From Streptomyces sp. NBC_00582 (GTDB lineage Bacteria; Actinomycetota; Actinomycetes; Streptomycetales; Streptomycetaceae): a stretch of 64,000 nucleotides of DNA. Position numbers and translations under genes: made by a program. Position 1 is the first letter of the stretch. The number at the start of each line of letters is the position of its first letter. The stretch spans positions 2,418,001-2,482,000 of the forward strand of contig NZ_CP107772.1 of the NCBI RefSeq assembly GCF_036345155.1, given 5' to 3'. The notes beneath the pieces were generated by a model that saw only the letters and a list, made by a program, of their open reading frames with translations, was not told the origin of the DNA and did not search any database. Of this stretch, positions 7,763 to 16,621 are shown one piece after another.

Positions 7763-9154
7763 TCAATCTACTTGCGCCAGATACGCCGCCGCGCGGGCAT
7801 CTAGTGCGCCCACTGCGGGGATGCCGCGCTTCCGGTAGGGCGACAGAAGTTGTCGCATCTCGACGACCCTCTGCCGCGCACGGCCGGAGTAGATCCCGTC
7901 CTCCATCGCGTCCAGGACGCTGGTCCATGTCGCGCAGGCTTCTTCAAGGCCACCTTGTGCGATTTGCGTCGCGCCCATGTACCCGAGGGTCACCGCGTGC
8001 GTTCGTCGGAACGCAGTTCCACGGGTGCGCACGGAGCGCCGGAACTCCTTGATCGCCCGTTGGTGATCACCGAGATCCCGCAGTGTGCATGCGGTCTCGT
8101 GTGCCAACGACGCCTCGCCGAAGAAGAACGTGCGGTCCGGCTCCCTGATGCCATCGTGGGCGTTCGACAGATCGTCCTCCGCTCGCAGGAGGGCCCGGGC
8201 GGCCTCTTGGTTGTGGCAATTGGCGGCGAGAGTCCGCGCGTGCACTACACCCAGGAGAGCGCGTTCCCGGGGGGTGGCGGCTGCGTACCGCTCGCCGTGC
8301 ACCGAAGCCTGCGCGATCTGAAGGGCTTCGCGCCGGAACCCTAGGTCGAGTGCCTGATGCGCCATGGCCCGCAGTATGTGTCCGATCAGGGGTGCGTCGC
8401 CGGAGCGCGCTGCCAGCTTCACCGCGGTATTGAAGCGCTGGAGCGCGATCGCATGCTCGCTGTTGTCGAAGGCCATCCAACCTGATAGATACGCCAGTTC
8501 GGCGGAGGCCGCGAACATGGCGCGCCGGGTCTCATCGTCAGCGAACCTGCCCCGGAGGAAGTTGTGGGCCTCATTCCGCAGGTACTCGTCTACCGCGCGC
8601 CGGCCGTGCCCGCCGCCGCGCCGCTGGTCCATGCGCGAGAACGCCAGGGTCAGCTCCCGTACGGTCTCGACGTCTCCCAGGCCGACGCGCTTGCCCGTCG
8701 ACGGCTCTTCGGCTGGTGGCCGCGACATGGCGTCCCACCACGTCTCGTCCGGCAGGATCAGGGCCGCCGCGGAGTACACCCCGCCTGCCAGCAGGCGGCG
8801 CCGGTCCGGGTCCACGCCACTCCCTATGTCGTTCAGCGTGATCAACGGATCGACGCGCCAGTCCAGCGCTCCCTGCGCTGGTGAGATGGAAGCTGCGAAC
8901 CCGATCTCTTGTGGCGTGATCTCACGCTTCAAGCGACGGGACAGCGCCTGGCACAAGATAGCGGGTGCGATTCCTGTCGGCTGGGTGCCTCCCACCCACA
9001 TGCTCACGTGGGAGCGCCCGATCTTGGAGTTTTCCCGGATCTCGCCGTTCAGTGTCTCCTCGGCGACTCGGTTGTACGCCGCGGCGGCCTGGGCCCGTGA
9101 CCAGCGAGCTTCCTCCAGCAGTGCGGCTAGCTTCTCGTTCCGCTCGCGCGCCAT
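7763..9154 (-). CDS. HTH regulator with TPR-like C-terminal region
   Basis: A 463-residue protein. The first 80 residues resemble a divergent helix-turn-helix (KLAALLEEARWSRAQAAAAY, then KIGRSHVSMWVGGTQPTG). The remainder is alpha-helical with TPR-like repeats (AELAYLSGWMAFDNSEHAIALQRFNTAVKLA, ARTLAANCHNQEAARALLRAEDDL, ACTLRDLGDHQRAIKEFRRSV). Streptomycetes encode many such orphan regulators; the ligand and targets are unknown. Shine-Dalgarno-like sequence precedes ATG 9154. A TTGACC direct repeat lies 24 nt upstream of the start and could be its operator. Confidence 0.8.
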   Translation of the reverse strand: MARERNEKLAALLEEARWSRAQAAAAYNRVAEETLNGEIRENSKIGRSHVSMWVGGTQPTGIAPAILCQALSRRLKREITPQEIGFAASISPAQGALDWRVDPLITLNDIGSGVDPDRRRLLAGGVYSAAALILPDETWWDAMSRPPAEEPSTGKRVGLGDVETVRELTLAFSRMDQRRGGGHGRRAVDEYLRNEAHNFLRGRFADDETRRAMFAASAELAYLSGWMAFDNSEHAIALQRFNTAVKLAARSGDAPLIGHILRAMAHQALDLGFRREALQIAQASVHGERYAAATPRERALLGVVHARTLAANCHNQEAARALLRAEDDLSNAHDGIREPDRTFFFGEASLAHETACTLRDLGDHQRAIKEFRRSVRTRGTAFRRTHAVTLGYMGATQIAQGGLEEACATWTSVLDAMEDGIYSGRARQRVVEMRQLLSPYRKRGIPAVGALDARAAAYLAQVD

Positions 9155-9177
9155 CCTTGCGCCCTCACCAGTGAACC

Positions 9178-9198
9178 CGATCTTTGACCACGTTGACC
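9178..9198. promoter_or_regulatory. TTGACC direct repeat upstream of HTH-TPR regulator
   Basis: Two TTGACC hexamers separated by ACG (9184-9189 and 9193-9198), preceded by CGATCT. The 21-base block recurs at 12776-12796 with one mismatch, in a region upstream of other regulatory genes. Its place just before the regulator start fits an operator, but no binding data exist. Confidence 0.4.
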
Positions 9199-9369
9199 GA
9201 CCTGCGCTCGCTGGTAGCCCCGGGCCGGAAACAACTTCAACGCTACGCTCAACTAGCCACCTGTGTACGGCAGGTGGCGGAAAGTCACCCAGCGAGGCAA
9301 ACTTCGGTCATTCAAGGCTGCCGGGCCAGGGTCGGTGGGAGAGGAGCCAGGGCCGGCCGCCTTGATCTC

Positions 9370-9871
9370 TCAAGGGGCCAGACGCTTGACCATGACGGCG
9401 TACAGCGGGGAGTCGTCAGACGGTTTGGCCTCGTCCTGCTTCTCATAGCCCCACTTCTCGTACAGAGCCTGCACTTCGGGATGTGCGGAGTCGACGAGAA
9501 GCGTCACGAAGTCGACAACGACCGAATGAATCAGCGCGTCATGAATCTGCTGTGCGCGGCCGGTACCTTGCCACCACCATCAGCTCCGAAAGGGCGAAGA
9601 TCCGGCCGCCCACGTCCTTGGGCCGGTCGGCGCCCTTCCACCAGCCGCCCGGTTTGAACTTCGAGCCGTACGCATACCCGACCGGGCCGCCGTTCTCTCA
9701 CCCCGAGACGCACAGCCAGTCCTCCCCCGCCGACCTCAGGTCCACGAAGTAAGAGAACCGTTCGCGCGAGTGGAACGGGTCGGGATCGTTCGCGTACACC
9801 TCGTCGTGGATGTCCAGGAACAGCGAGCGGACGTCACGTGCGTCGGCGTAGGTGTAGCGCTTCAGGTCCAT
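9370..9871 (-). pseudogene. Broken GNAT acetyltransferase gene
   Basis: Minus-strand ATG 9871 opens MDLKRYTYADARDVRSLFLD, continuing to DWLCVSG, where a TGA interrupts. The same frame resumes with ENGGPVGYAYGSKFKPGGWW and FALSELMVVARYR, a GNAT core. After a frameshift near 9550 the third frame gives QQIHDALIHSVVVDFVTLLV, DSAHPEVQALYEKWGYEK and a stop at 9370-9372. Read through, it is an ordinary acetyltransferase of about 165 residues. One nonsense codon and one frameshift make it a pseudogene, unless they are sequencing errors. The 9155-9369 gap holds only the putative operator. Confidence 0.8.
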
Positions 9872-10005
9872 CGACGGGACTCCTCGATCCAACTCACGAC
9901 CTCGGGCGCTCTGGTGCCCGTGGCCTCGATGGTTTGCCGTGTTCTGGCGAGCGCGTGCCAGCCACGACTCTATGGCGGAGGTCCTGGCCACCGTGTGCTG
10001 ATAAC

Positions 10006-10011
10006 TACGCT
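10006..10011 (+). promoter_or_regulatory. -10 hexamer of a leaderless hydrolase transcript
   Basis: TACGCT (TANNNT type) ends 7 nt before the ATG at 10019, so the start codon would lie at the mRNA 5' end. No ribosome-binding sequence is present between them, supporting leaderless expression. No convincing -35 is visible. Confidence 0.5.
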
Positions 10012-10018
10012 TGCCCTC

Positions 10019-10831
10019 ATGGCTACTAACAGCGTGAGCGTTCGCACCCTTGACGGCCTGCACCTGGCGGGCACCCTTGTACGTCCCCAGAAACCGACGC
10101 CGTCGGCCGTGGTGCTTGTGCACGGCGGAGGCGTCACCCGTGAAGAAGGGGGCTTCTTCACGCGGCTTGCAGGCGGCCTTGCTGACGCCGGTATCACCTC
10201 GCTCCGGTTTGACCTACGCGGCCATGGCGAGAGTGAAGGACGGCAGGAAGAGCTAACGCTCTCGACAATCCTCAACGACATTCGCGTCATGCTTGCGCAC
10301 GTCCACAAAGCGACTCAGGCCGAACAAATCACGCTGCTAGGCGCGAGTTTCGGCGGCGGTATCTGCGCCTACTACGCCGCAAAGCGGCCGAGCGAAGTTA
10401 CTCGGCTCGTGCTGTTCAACCCACAGCTGGACTACAAGCGGCGGACTATCGACAGTCGGCCGCACTGGACAGATGACGTCATCAGCGAGGAAGCCGCCCA
10501 GGAACTCAACGAACGCGGCGCACTCCAGTTCACGCCAACGCTCCGCCACGGGCGGCCCATTCTCAACGAGGTGTTTTGGCTTAATCCCCATGAAGCACTC
10601 GGGGAGGTTCAAGCACCAACGCTCATCGTGCACGGCACGGCTGACACGCTCGTTCCGTACGAGTCCTCGCGCGTTGCTGTCGAGCATTTCACGGCACCGG
10701 TTGAGCTCGTGCCCGTTGAGGGCTCGCAGCACGGTTTCGCTGTCCACGATGACCCGCAATACTTGAACCCCAAGAGCCAGGAATACCAAGCCTTCGTCAT
10801 CCGCACCGTGACCGAGTGGCTCAGGCAGTAA
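10019..10831 (+). CDS. Alpha/beta-hydrolase (serine hydrolase)
   Basis: A 270-residue protein with the complete fold and triad. The oxyanion segment is VVLVHGGGVTREEGG, the nucleophile elbow is LLGASFGGGI (Ser in GASFGG), the acid is in IVHGTADTLVPYE and the His in VEGSQHGFAV. It resembles the dienelactone-hydrolase/acylaminoacyl-peptidase-like esterases; the substrate is unknown. The frame is open upstream to 9770, but ATG 10019 is chosen because the homology begins there and a -10 hexamer precedes it by 7 nt. The last 11 nt overlap the convergent regulator gene. Confidence 0.88.
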   Translation: MATNSVSVRTLDGLHLAGTLVRPQKPTPSAVVLVHGGGVTREEGGFFTRLAGGLADAGITSLRFDLRGHGESEGRQEELTLSTILNDIRVMLAHVHKATQAEQITLLGASFGGGICAYYAAKRPSEVTRLVLFNPQLDYKRRTIDSRPHWTDDVISEEAAQELNERGALQFTPTLRHGRPILNEVFWLNPHEALGEVQAPTLIVHGTADTLVPYESSRVAVEHFTAPVELVPVEGSQHGFAVHDDPQYLNPKSQEYQAFVIRTVTEWLRQ

Positions 10832-12431
10832 GCGACTCACCGAATTCACGGACCGCAGGCCGGCTACGCCACCTATCAAGGGTCAGAAGTACCTCGCCGA
10901 GGACGCGCACTGTGCGCTCTGACTTCACTTCGCGCGCCACTTCGGCCGACTCCTTGCCGACCTTCGCGGCTTCGTCAGGCTCACCACTGAGCGCCAGTGC
11001 TGCCGCCCGTCGCGCATTGAAAAACCCCGTGTCGCGGCGGGAGAGGCTACCCGTGCTCAGTACGTCGCTGAAGAGATCGACGGCGAGACTCGGCTTACCG
11101 GCCTCGGTGTAGGTAATTGCATCGCGGAGCAGGCGCGTGTGCCCAGTGAAGTACGCCCCTAGACTGTTTGGCTCCTCCTCGGGAACGCCGGCCAAGAGGT
11201 TTTGTGCCACGTCTAATTTGCCGCGCACCACGTCGAGCGGGTCCCCGAGCATGGCGCGGCCTAGCGCTTCTTGCTGCGTAACTTCGGCACGGACACGGAC
11301 CGGCAGCTGCCAGCGGGCATTGCTGGCAGCTTCGGCAAGCGTCAGCATGCGCAGGGCATCACGCTCGTCGTACGCCATCTGTGACTTTTTGAGAAGCACG
11401 TAGCCCTGCATGGCTGCGCTGTCCGCTTCCTGTGCCCACTCCATTGCGCGGTCATACCAGAAGACGGCCGCCTGCGGCTGTTGAATGTCTCGGTACAGCC
11501 ATCCGGTGAACTCTGCACCTTCCGCACCGACGGCGAGGAGTTCACGGCGCACACGCGGCGTTACGTCCCGAGCATGGCCCTCAATCGCACCCAATAGGCC
11601 GAGCATAACCGGCAACGTCTTCTTCGGGCCGAGCGCCCCGTCGTCGCGCTTGGCTTGTTCGAGTTGGCGACGGAAGTAGCTAACGACCGGCCCATCGAGG
11701 TAGCGGGCATCGTCCAGCGCAGCCGCAATGTGCTCTAGCTCGTCCAGCCCGAGGCCAGGCAGCGCGGCAGCTGCAACGCCAGTCCTGAGCAAGTCGCGGC
11801 GGTTTATGGGGCTCATTGGGTCTCGCTTGCGTGCGTCCGTGGCGGTGCTGTCCGCCGAGTGACCAAGTAGCGTGCCCAAACCGCTCGCTGCAAGGGTCTC
11901 AGCGTCTACCGGCACCAGGACTGTCCGGCCGTGGATAACGACCGGCAGCATCACGCCGACCTGCGGAGCCTCTTTCTGAACGGACGACGTTTCTTCGGGT
12001 GGTGGCACTACAGGAACAGCCTCGGTAGAAACTTCCTGCGTTGGCCTGGGCAACTTGAACCACAGTAGGTCTGCCGGAATCCGCAGGCTATGCGCCCACC
12101 TCATAAGTTTGCTGAGGTCTTGCGGAGGTTTGCCGCTCTCAATACGGCTGAGTTGCGCCTGATTGAGTCCGAGCCATACCGCCATGGCTTCTTGCGAGAG
12201 CACACGGCCATGCCACGGATGCGTGCGATAGGCGTAGAACACCCGGCCCATGTGCCAACTACTCAGCGCCTCACGCATGGTGGGCCGCTGCCAGAACTCC
12301 GGGGGCACAACGGGTGGGGAGGCCACAGCATGAGCCCGGTCCTTACGGAGGCAGAGGGCGCACCGGTTCGCGTAATTGTCCCGTGCCAACCGCGTGCCAC
12401 AGGAGCAGTGCCGAACCTGCCCAGTTGCCAT
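10821..12431 (-). CDS. XRE-type regulator with zinc-ribbon-like N-terminus and TPR region
   Basis: A 536-residue protein. Residues 8-28 carry CSCG...CALC, a possible zinc ribbon. An HTH follows at about 80-110 (VLSQEAMAVWLGLNQAQLSR, then IESGKPP), then a Pro-rich linker, then MSPINRRDLLRTGVAAAALPGLG, which looks like a buried twin-arginine-style segment common in this orphan-regulator family. The C-terminal 250 residues are helical repeats (TGWLYRDIQQPQAAVFWYDR; MLTLAEAASNARWQLPVRVR). It belongs with streptomycete HTH-TPR regulators. It converges with, and overlaps, the hydrolase gene by 11 nt. Target genes are unknown. Confidence 0.83.
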   Translation of the reverse strand: MATGQVRHCSCGTRLARDNYANRCALCLRKDRAHAVASPPVVPPEFWQRPTMREALSSWHMGRVFYAYRTHPWHGRVLSQEAMAVWLGLNQAQLSRIESGKPPQDLSKLMRWAHSLRIPADLLWFKLPRPTQEVSTEAVPVVPPPEETSSVQKEAPQVGVMLPVVIHGRTVLVPVDAETLAASGLGTLLGHSADSTATDARKRDPMSPINRRDLLRTGVAAAALPGLGLDELEHIAAALDDARYLDGPVVSYFRRQLEQAKRDDGALGPKKTLPVMLGLLGAIEGHARDVTPRVRRELLAVGAEGAEFTGWLYRDIQQPQAAVFWYDRAMEWAQEADSAAMQGYVLLKKSQMAYDERDALRMLTLAEAASNARWQLPVRVRAEVTQQEALGRAMLGDPLDVVRGKLDVAQNLLAGVPEEEPNSLGAYFTGHTRLLRDAITYTEAGKPSLAVDLFSDVLSTGSLSRRDTGFFNARRAAALALSGEPDEAAKVGKESAEVAREVKSERTVRVLGEVLLTLDRWRSRPAVREFGESLTA

Positions 12432-12622
12432 GTGCCGTACCCCGCTCGTCTGGCGCTCCGCTCTGGGAGCCCAAGCCTAGAGACGCTAGGTGTCCGCTGT
12501 CCGGCGGTCCATGCGTCTCATGCATACCCGCTCATGCAACGACACAATGACGCAAGAGGGTCCGCGGCCCTCATGCTCCTAACCGTGCTTCGCCCAGCAA
12601 GCGACAGCAAGGGAGCACCACC

Positions 12623-12853
12623 ATGAACCCAGAACCCTTCGTCAGTCGACGGGAGTTGGCCCGCGCAGACCGCTGTGCACTGGATCCACGCCAAACGCAC
12701 AACGTTGACGAGGCAGGGGCCACGCGTGCCTATTCCGCACGCACCACGCCGCCCGCCTGCGTCGATGACCGCAGACGATCTTTGACCACCTTGACCACCT
12801 CCGAGCTCTTGACCCCATTCCAGTCACCGGGATTAGGCGGTTCGCTCCTGTAG
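12623..12853 (+). CDS. Possible small protein in the regulator-ATPase gap
   Basis: The 12432-12974 gap has one candidate, a 76-codon frame whose ATG follows AGCAAGGGAGCACCACC, a reasonable ribosome site. The product (MNPEPFVSRRELARADRCAL...) has no recognisable domain and its later part runs through the TTGACC repeats at 12776-12815, which is unusual for coding sequence. It may be a decayed gene or spurious. Nothing else is seen in this stretch. Confidence 0.3.
   Translation: MNPEPFVSRRELARADRCALDPRQTHNVDEAGATRAYSARTTPPACVDDRRRSLTTLTTSELLTPFQSPGLGGSLL
12776..12815. promoter_or_regulatory. TTGACC repeat cluster
   Basis: TTGACC occurs at 12782, 12791 and about 12810. The first two form the same arrangement as at 9184-9198 (20 of 21 bases identical including the preceding CGATCT). 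It lies between a divergent regulator gene (start 12431) and the ATPase operon (start 12975), so it may be a regulator-binding site or -35 elements. Confidence 0.35.
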
Positions 12854-12974
12854 GCCGGCTACTCGACGAGCGGGAGCACCCCCACATGAACTCCTCTACT
12901 GGCAGATCCACTGTCTTGAGCGCCGTACTGCTGGGCGGCCTCGGCCCGCAGTGGCATGGTGGGACCGGCCCCCG

Positions 12975-13409
12975 ATGAGCCCCGCCACAGCCGTCGCCAT
13001 GGTCGCAGCAGAACTCGTGCACCAGACCGCCCTCGGTTTCGCGGTGGCCTTTACCCCGGACAAGGCCCGAGTCGGACGCATGCGCCGGATCACCGCGGCC
13101 CACCTGCGGCTGTGGAAAGTACCTGGGCCGACCGCGGAGAACATCGTGCTAGCCGTCTCCGAGCTTGTCGCCAATGCCATCGAGCACGGCTGTGGAGACA
13201 TCGAGTTGACGGTCCTCTACGCCTGCGGAGAGGTACGGGTCGAGGTCACAGACGGCAACCCGGCGCCAGCGAAGCTCACCGTTGCGGACGACGAAGATGT
13301 CTCCGGCCGCGGGCTGTTCCTCGTTGCCGTCCTCGCACAGGACTGGGGCGTCAGCACCGACGGCAGGTCGACGTGGTGCGTCTTCCGCGTTCCTGCGAGG
13401 AGGTCGTGA
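12975..13409 (+). CDS. Anti-sigma-like HATPase (RsbW family)
   Basis: From ATG 12975 the product is 144 residues; GTG 12951 is an alternative start. It has the HATPase_c layout of streptomycete anti-sigma/serine-kinase-like proteins: RVGRMRRITAAHLRLWKVPG, the N-box VLAVSELVANAIEHG with the Mg-binding Asn, and VTDGNPAPAKL...SGRGLFLVAVLAQDWG for the G boxes. Such proteins may bind or phosphorylate a partner; no partner is encoded beside it. A downstream reading frame starts inside its stop (TGATG), suggesting coupling to the next gene. Confidence 0.85.
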   Translation: MSPATAVAMVAAELVHQTALGFAVAFTPDKARVGRMRRITAAHLRLWKVPGPTAENIVLAVSELVANAIEHGCGDIELTVLYACGEVRVEVTDGNPAPAKLTVADDEDVSGRGLFLVAVLAQDWGVSTDGRSTWCVFRVPARRS

Positions 13410-13816
13410 TGGTCACAGTCGCGCGAGAAGCAACCGCAGAACTAAGTCGGCGATGCTCCACCGAGGTAGTGAGTCCATTACCTGCATCCCCGCCCCCTCC
13501 CGAGATTTCAGGGGCGCCTGGGGGGCGCGACGGAACCGCCCAGCCTCAACGGCTCACCGTTGTTGAGTCGTTCGGCCCTGATGGTTGTGCAACCAGTGGG
13601 ACGTCCCAGGACGTCCCGACCGGGTCCTGCGGCGCGGTACCGGTGTCTACCCGCCCCTTGGACGATGCCCATGTAGCACGCTGCGCCGTGCTTCACCCGG
13701 ACGAACCGCCCTTGTCGGCGAGTGGCGGCTCGAAATGCCTCGGCGGCTCCTCTTTGAGGGCCGCCGAGGCGACGCCCAGATCGCCAACTTCGGACCTCAC
13801 TAATGGAGTTGCCCTT
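13410..13816 (+). other. Low-complexity stretch between ATPase and DUF6415-like gene
   Basis: The frame of the next gene is open through here from ATG 13409 (MVTVAREATAELSRRC...), but the translation is Pro/Ser/Gly-rich with no domain and poor codon pattern. Another frame at 13585-13803 is also open. I see no clear gene; a 5' extension of the downstream gene remains possible. Confidence 0.4.
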
Positions 13817-14650
13817 ATGCCTCGCACCACGCCCTCGGCCCCATCAGCCGGCGGTGGGCAGGTGGACGTCGTGTCCTGGCCGGAGGGCTCATTCAGGGAA
13901 CTGAGCCTTGACCTGAGGACCGTTGTATCGACCCTCGCACCCGGACCATCGCCTCTCGCGGTGCAGGAGACCCTTCATCGCGAAGTGACCAGTCTGGTCT
14001 TCGCCGAGACTGCCTCCGTCAGCGAAGACCCGGACGAGCGCCACGTTCAACTGCTGCTCATGCGCGGCCACTTGATGCGACTGCTCGGGGCAGTCGTTCC
14101 TGTCGATGCCAACGAGCCTCCTCTGGAAGACGAGCAACTGGTCGTACGCGTACGTGCCCTACTCGACGAAGAGATTCCCGGCGACGTCGCGCGTGCGGCG
14201 TCCCTGCACCGGCGGATGTCCGAGGTCGGGCGGGAGCTGCTCGCCGTCCTTCCTGCTGTCGACGCCTCTGACGACATGGTCGACGGCTGGGGCAGGACTG
14301 TGTGCGCCGGGTTCGATTCGACGCGTATCCGCGAAGCCATTCGTGCGGCGAAGTCCTGGGAGCAGGCGGGGGTGTACCCGCATCCGCGCACCCTCGCGGC
14401 GGTCACAAAAGCGCTCAGCGGCTACGTCACGACGCTCGTCCCCTACGTTTCGATCCACTTGGAATCGCTCTCCGCCGGGAGTCGAGGGTGGTCCGCATGC
14501 GGTGAGGCGATCGAGCGCTCGCAGGAGGCCCGCGACGTCGCTCCGGGAGAGGGGCTCAAGGCGGCGAGGAAGCACGCATTCCGGCTCGCAGTCCACACCG
14601 AGGCCCTGCTGCGCTACGCCGAACAGGACTGCGAGCGGGACGGTGAGTGA
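13817..14650 (+). CDS. DUF6415-like natural-product-associated protein
   Basis: From ATG 13817 the product is 277 residues, fully alpha-helical and soluble. The pattern LLLMRGHLMRLLGAVVPV, then VGRELLAVLPAV, DSTRIREAIRA and the C-terminal HAFRLAVHTEALLRYAEQ resembles the streptomycete DUF6415 group, often annotated near natural-product genes. I place it there from memory with moderate confidence. No catalytic motif is evident. The following small membrane gene starts 2 nt after its stop region, so the genes are probably cotranscribed. Confidence 0.6.
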   Translation: MPRTTPSAPSAGGGQVDVVSWPEGSFRELSLDLRTVVSTLAPGPSPLAVQETLHREVTSLVFAETASVSEDPDERHVQLLLMRGHLMRLLGAVVPVDANEPPLEDEQLVVRVRALLDEEIPGDVARAASLHRRMSEVGRELLAVLPAVDASDDMVDGWGRTVCAGFDSTRIREAIRAAKSWEQAGVYPHPRTLAAVTKALSGYVTTLVPYVSIHLESLSAGSRGWSACGEAIERSQEARDVAPGEGLKAARKHAFRLAVHTEALLRYAEQDCERDGE

Positions 14651-14651
14651 C

Positions 14652-14879
14652 ATGGCCAGGCCCTCTCGCGCAGCGCACCCTCAGCGGATTCACGGTGCCC
14701 CGGCTTGCCCACCGGATTCGAGTTCACCCCGGAGAGACGAACCGGCCCCAGGGCGCGTTCGACGTGGCTGGCGACAGGCTCGCGCGCACTGGGGCGCCGT
14801 TCTCCTCGCTGCCGCTATCAGCCTGCCTACCGTCTTCATCCTCGCCGAACTCGCCCTGGAGCTCAACGGCGGGTGGTAG
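14652..14879 (+). CDS. Small single-pass membrane protein
   Basis: A 75-residue protein beginning MARPSRAAHPQRIHG. The first 45 residues are polar and Arg/Pro-rich; residues 47-70 (WGAVLLAAAISLPTVFILAE) form one transmembrane segment, and the protein ends ALELNGGW. The positive-inside rule places the N-terminus in the cytoplasm. Too short for assignment. The ATG directly follows the stop of the DUF6415-like gene. Confidence 0.6.
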   Translation: MARPSRAAHPQRIHGAPACPPDSSSPRRDEPAPGRVRRGWRQARAHWGAVLLAAAISLPTVFILAELALELNGGW

Positions 14880-14963
14880 CTCACGCCCCCAACGAGCCGA
14901 CCAGCGAAGTGGGCCGGCCCCGATATGACGACGACTGTGTCAGAACACCGAAGGAGTAGGACC

Positions 14964-15455
14964 ATGCCGGCCCCGGACGAGACCATCTCGCCGCCGCTTT
15001 CCCCTCAGGAGCGGGAGGCTCTGCTGGGCATCTCTCAGGGAAAGACGACCGCAGAGACGGCCTGCGACATGCGAGTGTCCGACAGCACGGTCAAGACGTA
15101 CATCCTACGGATCGGCGGAAAGCTCGGAACTTCCGAGCGGGCGGGCATGGTGGACCTCGCCTACCGTCACGGCCACCTGGACGTCCCCGTGCCTGTGGAC
15201 CACACCGTCGAGCTGCCGGAGGGGCAGCGCACAGTCCTGGCAGGGCTCGCCGGCGGAAAGACCGTCCAGGAGATCGCGGCCGGCGCGAAGCGTCCGCTGG
15301 ACGACGTGCGCAAGGACGCTCGACGCCTGCTGCGGGCGCTGGGCGCTTCCTCGGCCGCGCACGCCATCACGCGAGGGTGGCAGTTGCGTCTCCTGGGCCC
15401 CGCGACCGGCCGTGAAAACTCCGGAGACGTCGTCGCCATGGCAGGACAGGCATGA
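14964..15455 (+). CDS. LuxR-type DNA-binding protein with two HTH-like units
   Basis: A 163-residue protein. ATG 14964 is preceded by GAAGGAGTAGGACC, a strong ribosome site, and is preferred to ATG 14925. Residues 10-65 are a GerE/LuxR HTH (LSPQEREALLGISQGKTTAE ... VSDSTVKTYILRIGGKLG). Residues 80-140 repeat the pattern in weaker form (LPEGQRTVLAGLAGGKTVQE ... DDVRKDARRLLRALGA). There is no receiver domain, so it resembles orphan pathway regulators. It overlaps the next gene by 4 nt (ATGA), placing it in the operon leading into the methyltransferases. Confidence 0.8.
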   Translation: MPAPDETISPPLSPQEREALLGISQGKTTAETACDMRVSDSTVKTYILRIGGKLGTSERAGMVDLAYRHGHLDVPVPVDHTVELPEGQRTVLAGLAGGKTVQEIAAGAKRPLDDVRKDARRLLRALGASSAAHAITRGWQLRLLGPATGRENSGDVVAMAGQA

Positions 15456-16621
15456 ACGCCCGCGTCGAGGCCGACAGCCTGCGACCGGGCAGTGCCCACG
15501 TTCACCAGCACACGGGGGACGTGTTCACCTGCGATCGGCGACAGGACTTCGTGCCCAATGTGATCCGTACGCACCGAGGTGGTCGCTGGCGCCGGGTGGA
15601 CCGGAGTAAGAACGCCGGTGAGTGGGCGAAGTTCGTCCATCGCTCCGAGATGCTCGTGTTCGACGTCGACGACGGTGGGGAGGGCGGCCCCGGCATCGTC
15701 ACGGGAGTGATCCCATCCAAAGAAGACGCCACGGCGCGCCTGGCCGCGCTCGCTCCAGTACCGGGGACGGCCGTTGCCGAGATCGGCACAGACTGCGGCT
15801 GGACGGCAGCCTCTCTGGACCACCTCCTCCAGGGCGGCCAGGTAGTGACGGCCGCGGACACAGAACGCCTCGCCGAGATCGCCCGGCAGCGCCTACGCCC
15901 CTACCCGCGGGTTCGGGTGGTCAGCGGGTCTCAGGCCGGGGTCTTGGGACCGGCGGGTTCGTTCCACGGGCTCCTGTCCCATCGTGCGGTACGCCGTGTG
16001 CCGTGGGAGTGGGTCACCCGGGTTCGTCCGGGTGGCCGGCTGTGCCTGCCCGTCCGAACCGCTCTGGGCGGATCCAGCACGCTGCTCGTCCTGACCGTGG
16101 CGCGGGACGGGGCGTCGGCCCGTGGACGTTTCCACGCCGGACCGGCTCCGCAGACCGTGTGGCTGCGCGAGCACCGCCCTGGTGAGGGCACCCCCGTCGA
16201 GTCGCAGGGCAGCCCGAGGGCGTCAGAAGCCCTGGACGCGAAGGGGGCGCACGTACGGCCGGCGGCCCGGTTGTTCGCCGGTCTCCTCCGCCCTGACCTT
16301 CGGATGCAGGTCGTGCGCGGCGTTGCACAGCTCGAAGGCGACGTTGCCGACCGCCTGCGTATTCATGACCACCAGGCGTCTCGGGCAGTGGTCTTCCTCC
16401 ACTCCCCCCGCATCTACGAGTGGGGGCCGCGCGATCTCGGCTCCGATCTGTTCGACGCACTCGGTCAGTGGCACGCGGCCGGAGAACCAGAGGTTGAGCA
16501 GCTGGGCGTGACGATCACGGAAACGGAACACACGCTGTGGCTCGGTGCACCGGACGGTCCGTCGTGGCGTCTGCCCGAACTCCACACGATCACCGGCGAG
16601 GTGGAGCGGCATGCGACCTGA
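15452..16621 (+). CDS. PIMT-like SAM methyltransferase
   Basis: A 389-residue protein. After an N-terminal segment comes a Rossmann methyltransferase core: AEIGTDCGWTAASLDHLLQG is motif I, GGQVVTAADTERLAEIARQR the SAM-ribose acidic strand, and RVRPGGRLCLPV the later strand. The layout matches protein-L-isoaspartate methyltransferase relatives in RiPP clusters, but motif I is divergent (usually GxGxGY). The last 150 residues (RPAARLFAGLLRPDLRMQVV ... THTLWLG-type strands) are a distinct C-terminal domain. Coupled to the LuxR-type gene upstream and overlapping the DUF574 gene downstream by 11 nt. Confidence 0.7.
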   Translation: MNARVEADSLRPGSAHVHQHTGDVFTCDRRQDFVPNVIRTHRGGRWRRVDRSKNAGEWAKFVHRSEMLVFDVDDGGEGGPGIVTGVIPSKEDATARLAALAPVPGTAVAEIGTDCGWTAASLDHLLQGGQVVTAADTERLAEIARQRLRPYPRVRVVSGSQAGVLGPAGSFHGLLSHRAVRRVPWEWVTRVRPGGRLCLPVRTALGGSSTLLVLTVARDGASARGRFHAGPAPQTVWLREHRPGEGTPVESQGSPRASEALDAKGAHVRPAARLFAGLLRPDLRMQVVRGVAQLEGDVADRLRIHDHQASRAVVFLHSPRIYEWGPRDLGSDLFDALGQWHAAGEPEVEQLGVTITETEHTLWLGAPDGPSWRLPELHTITGEVERHAT

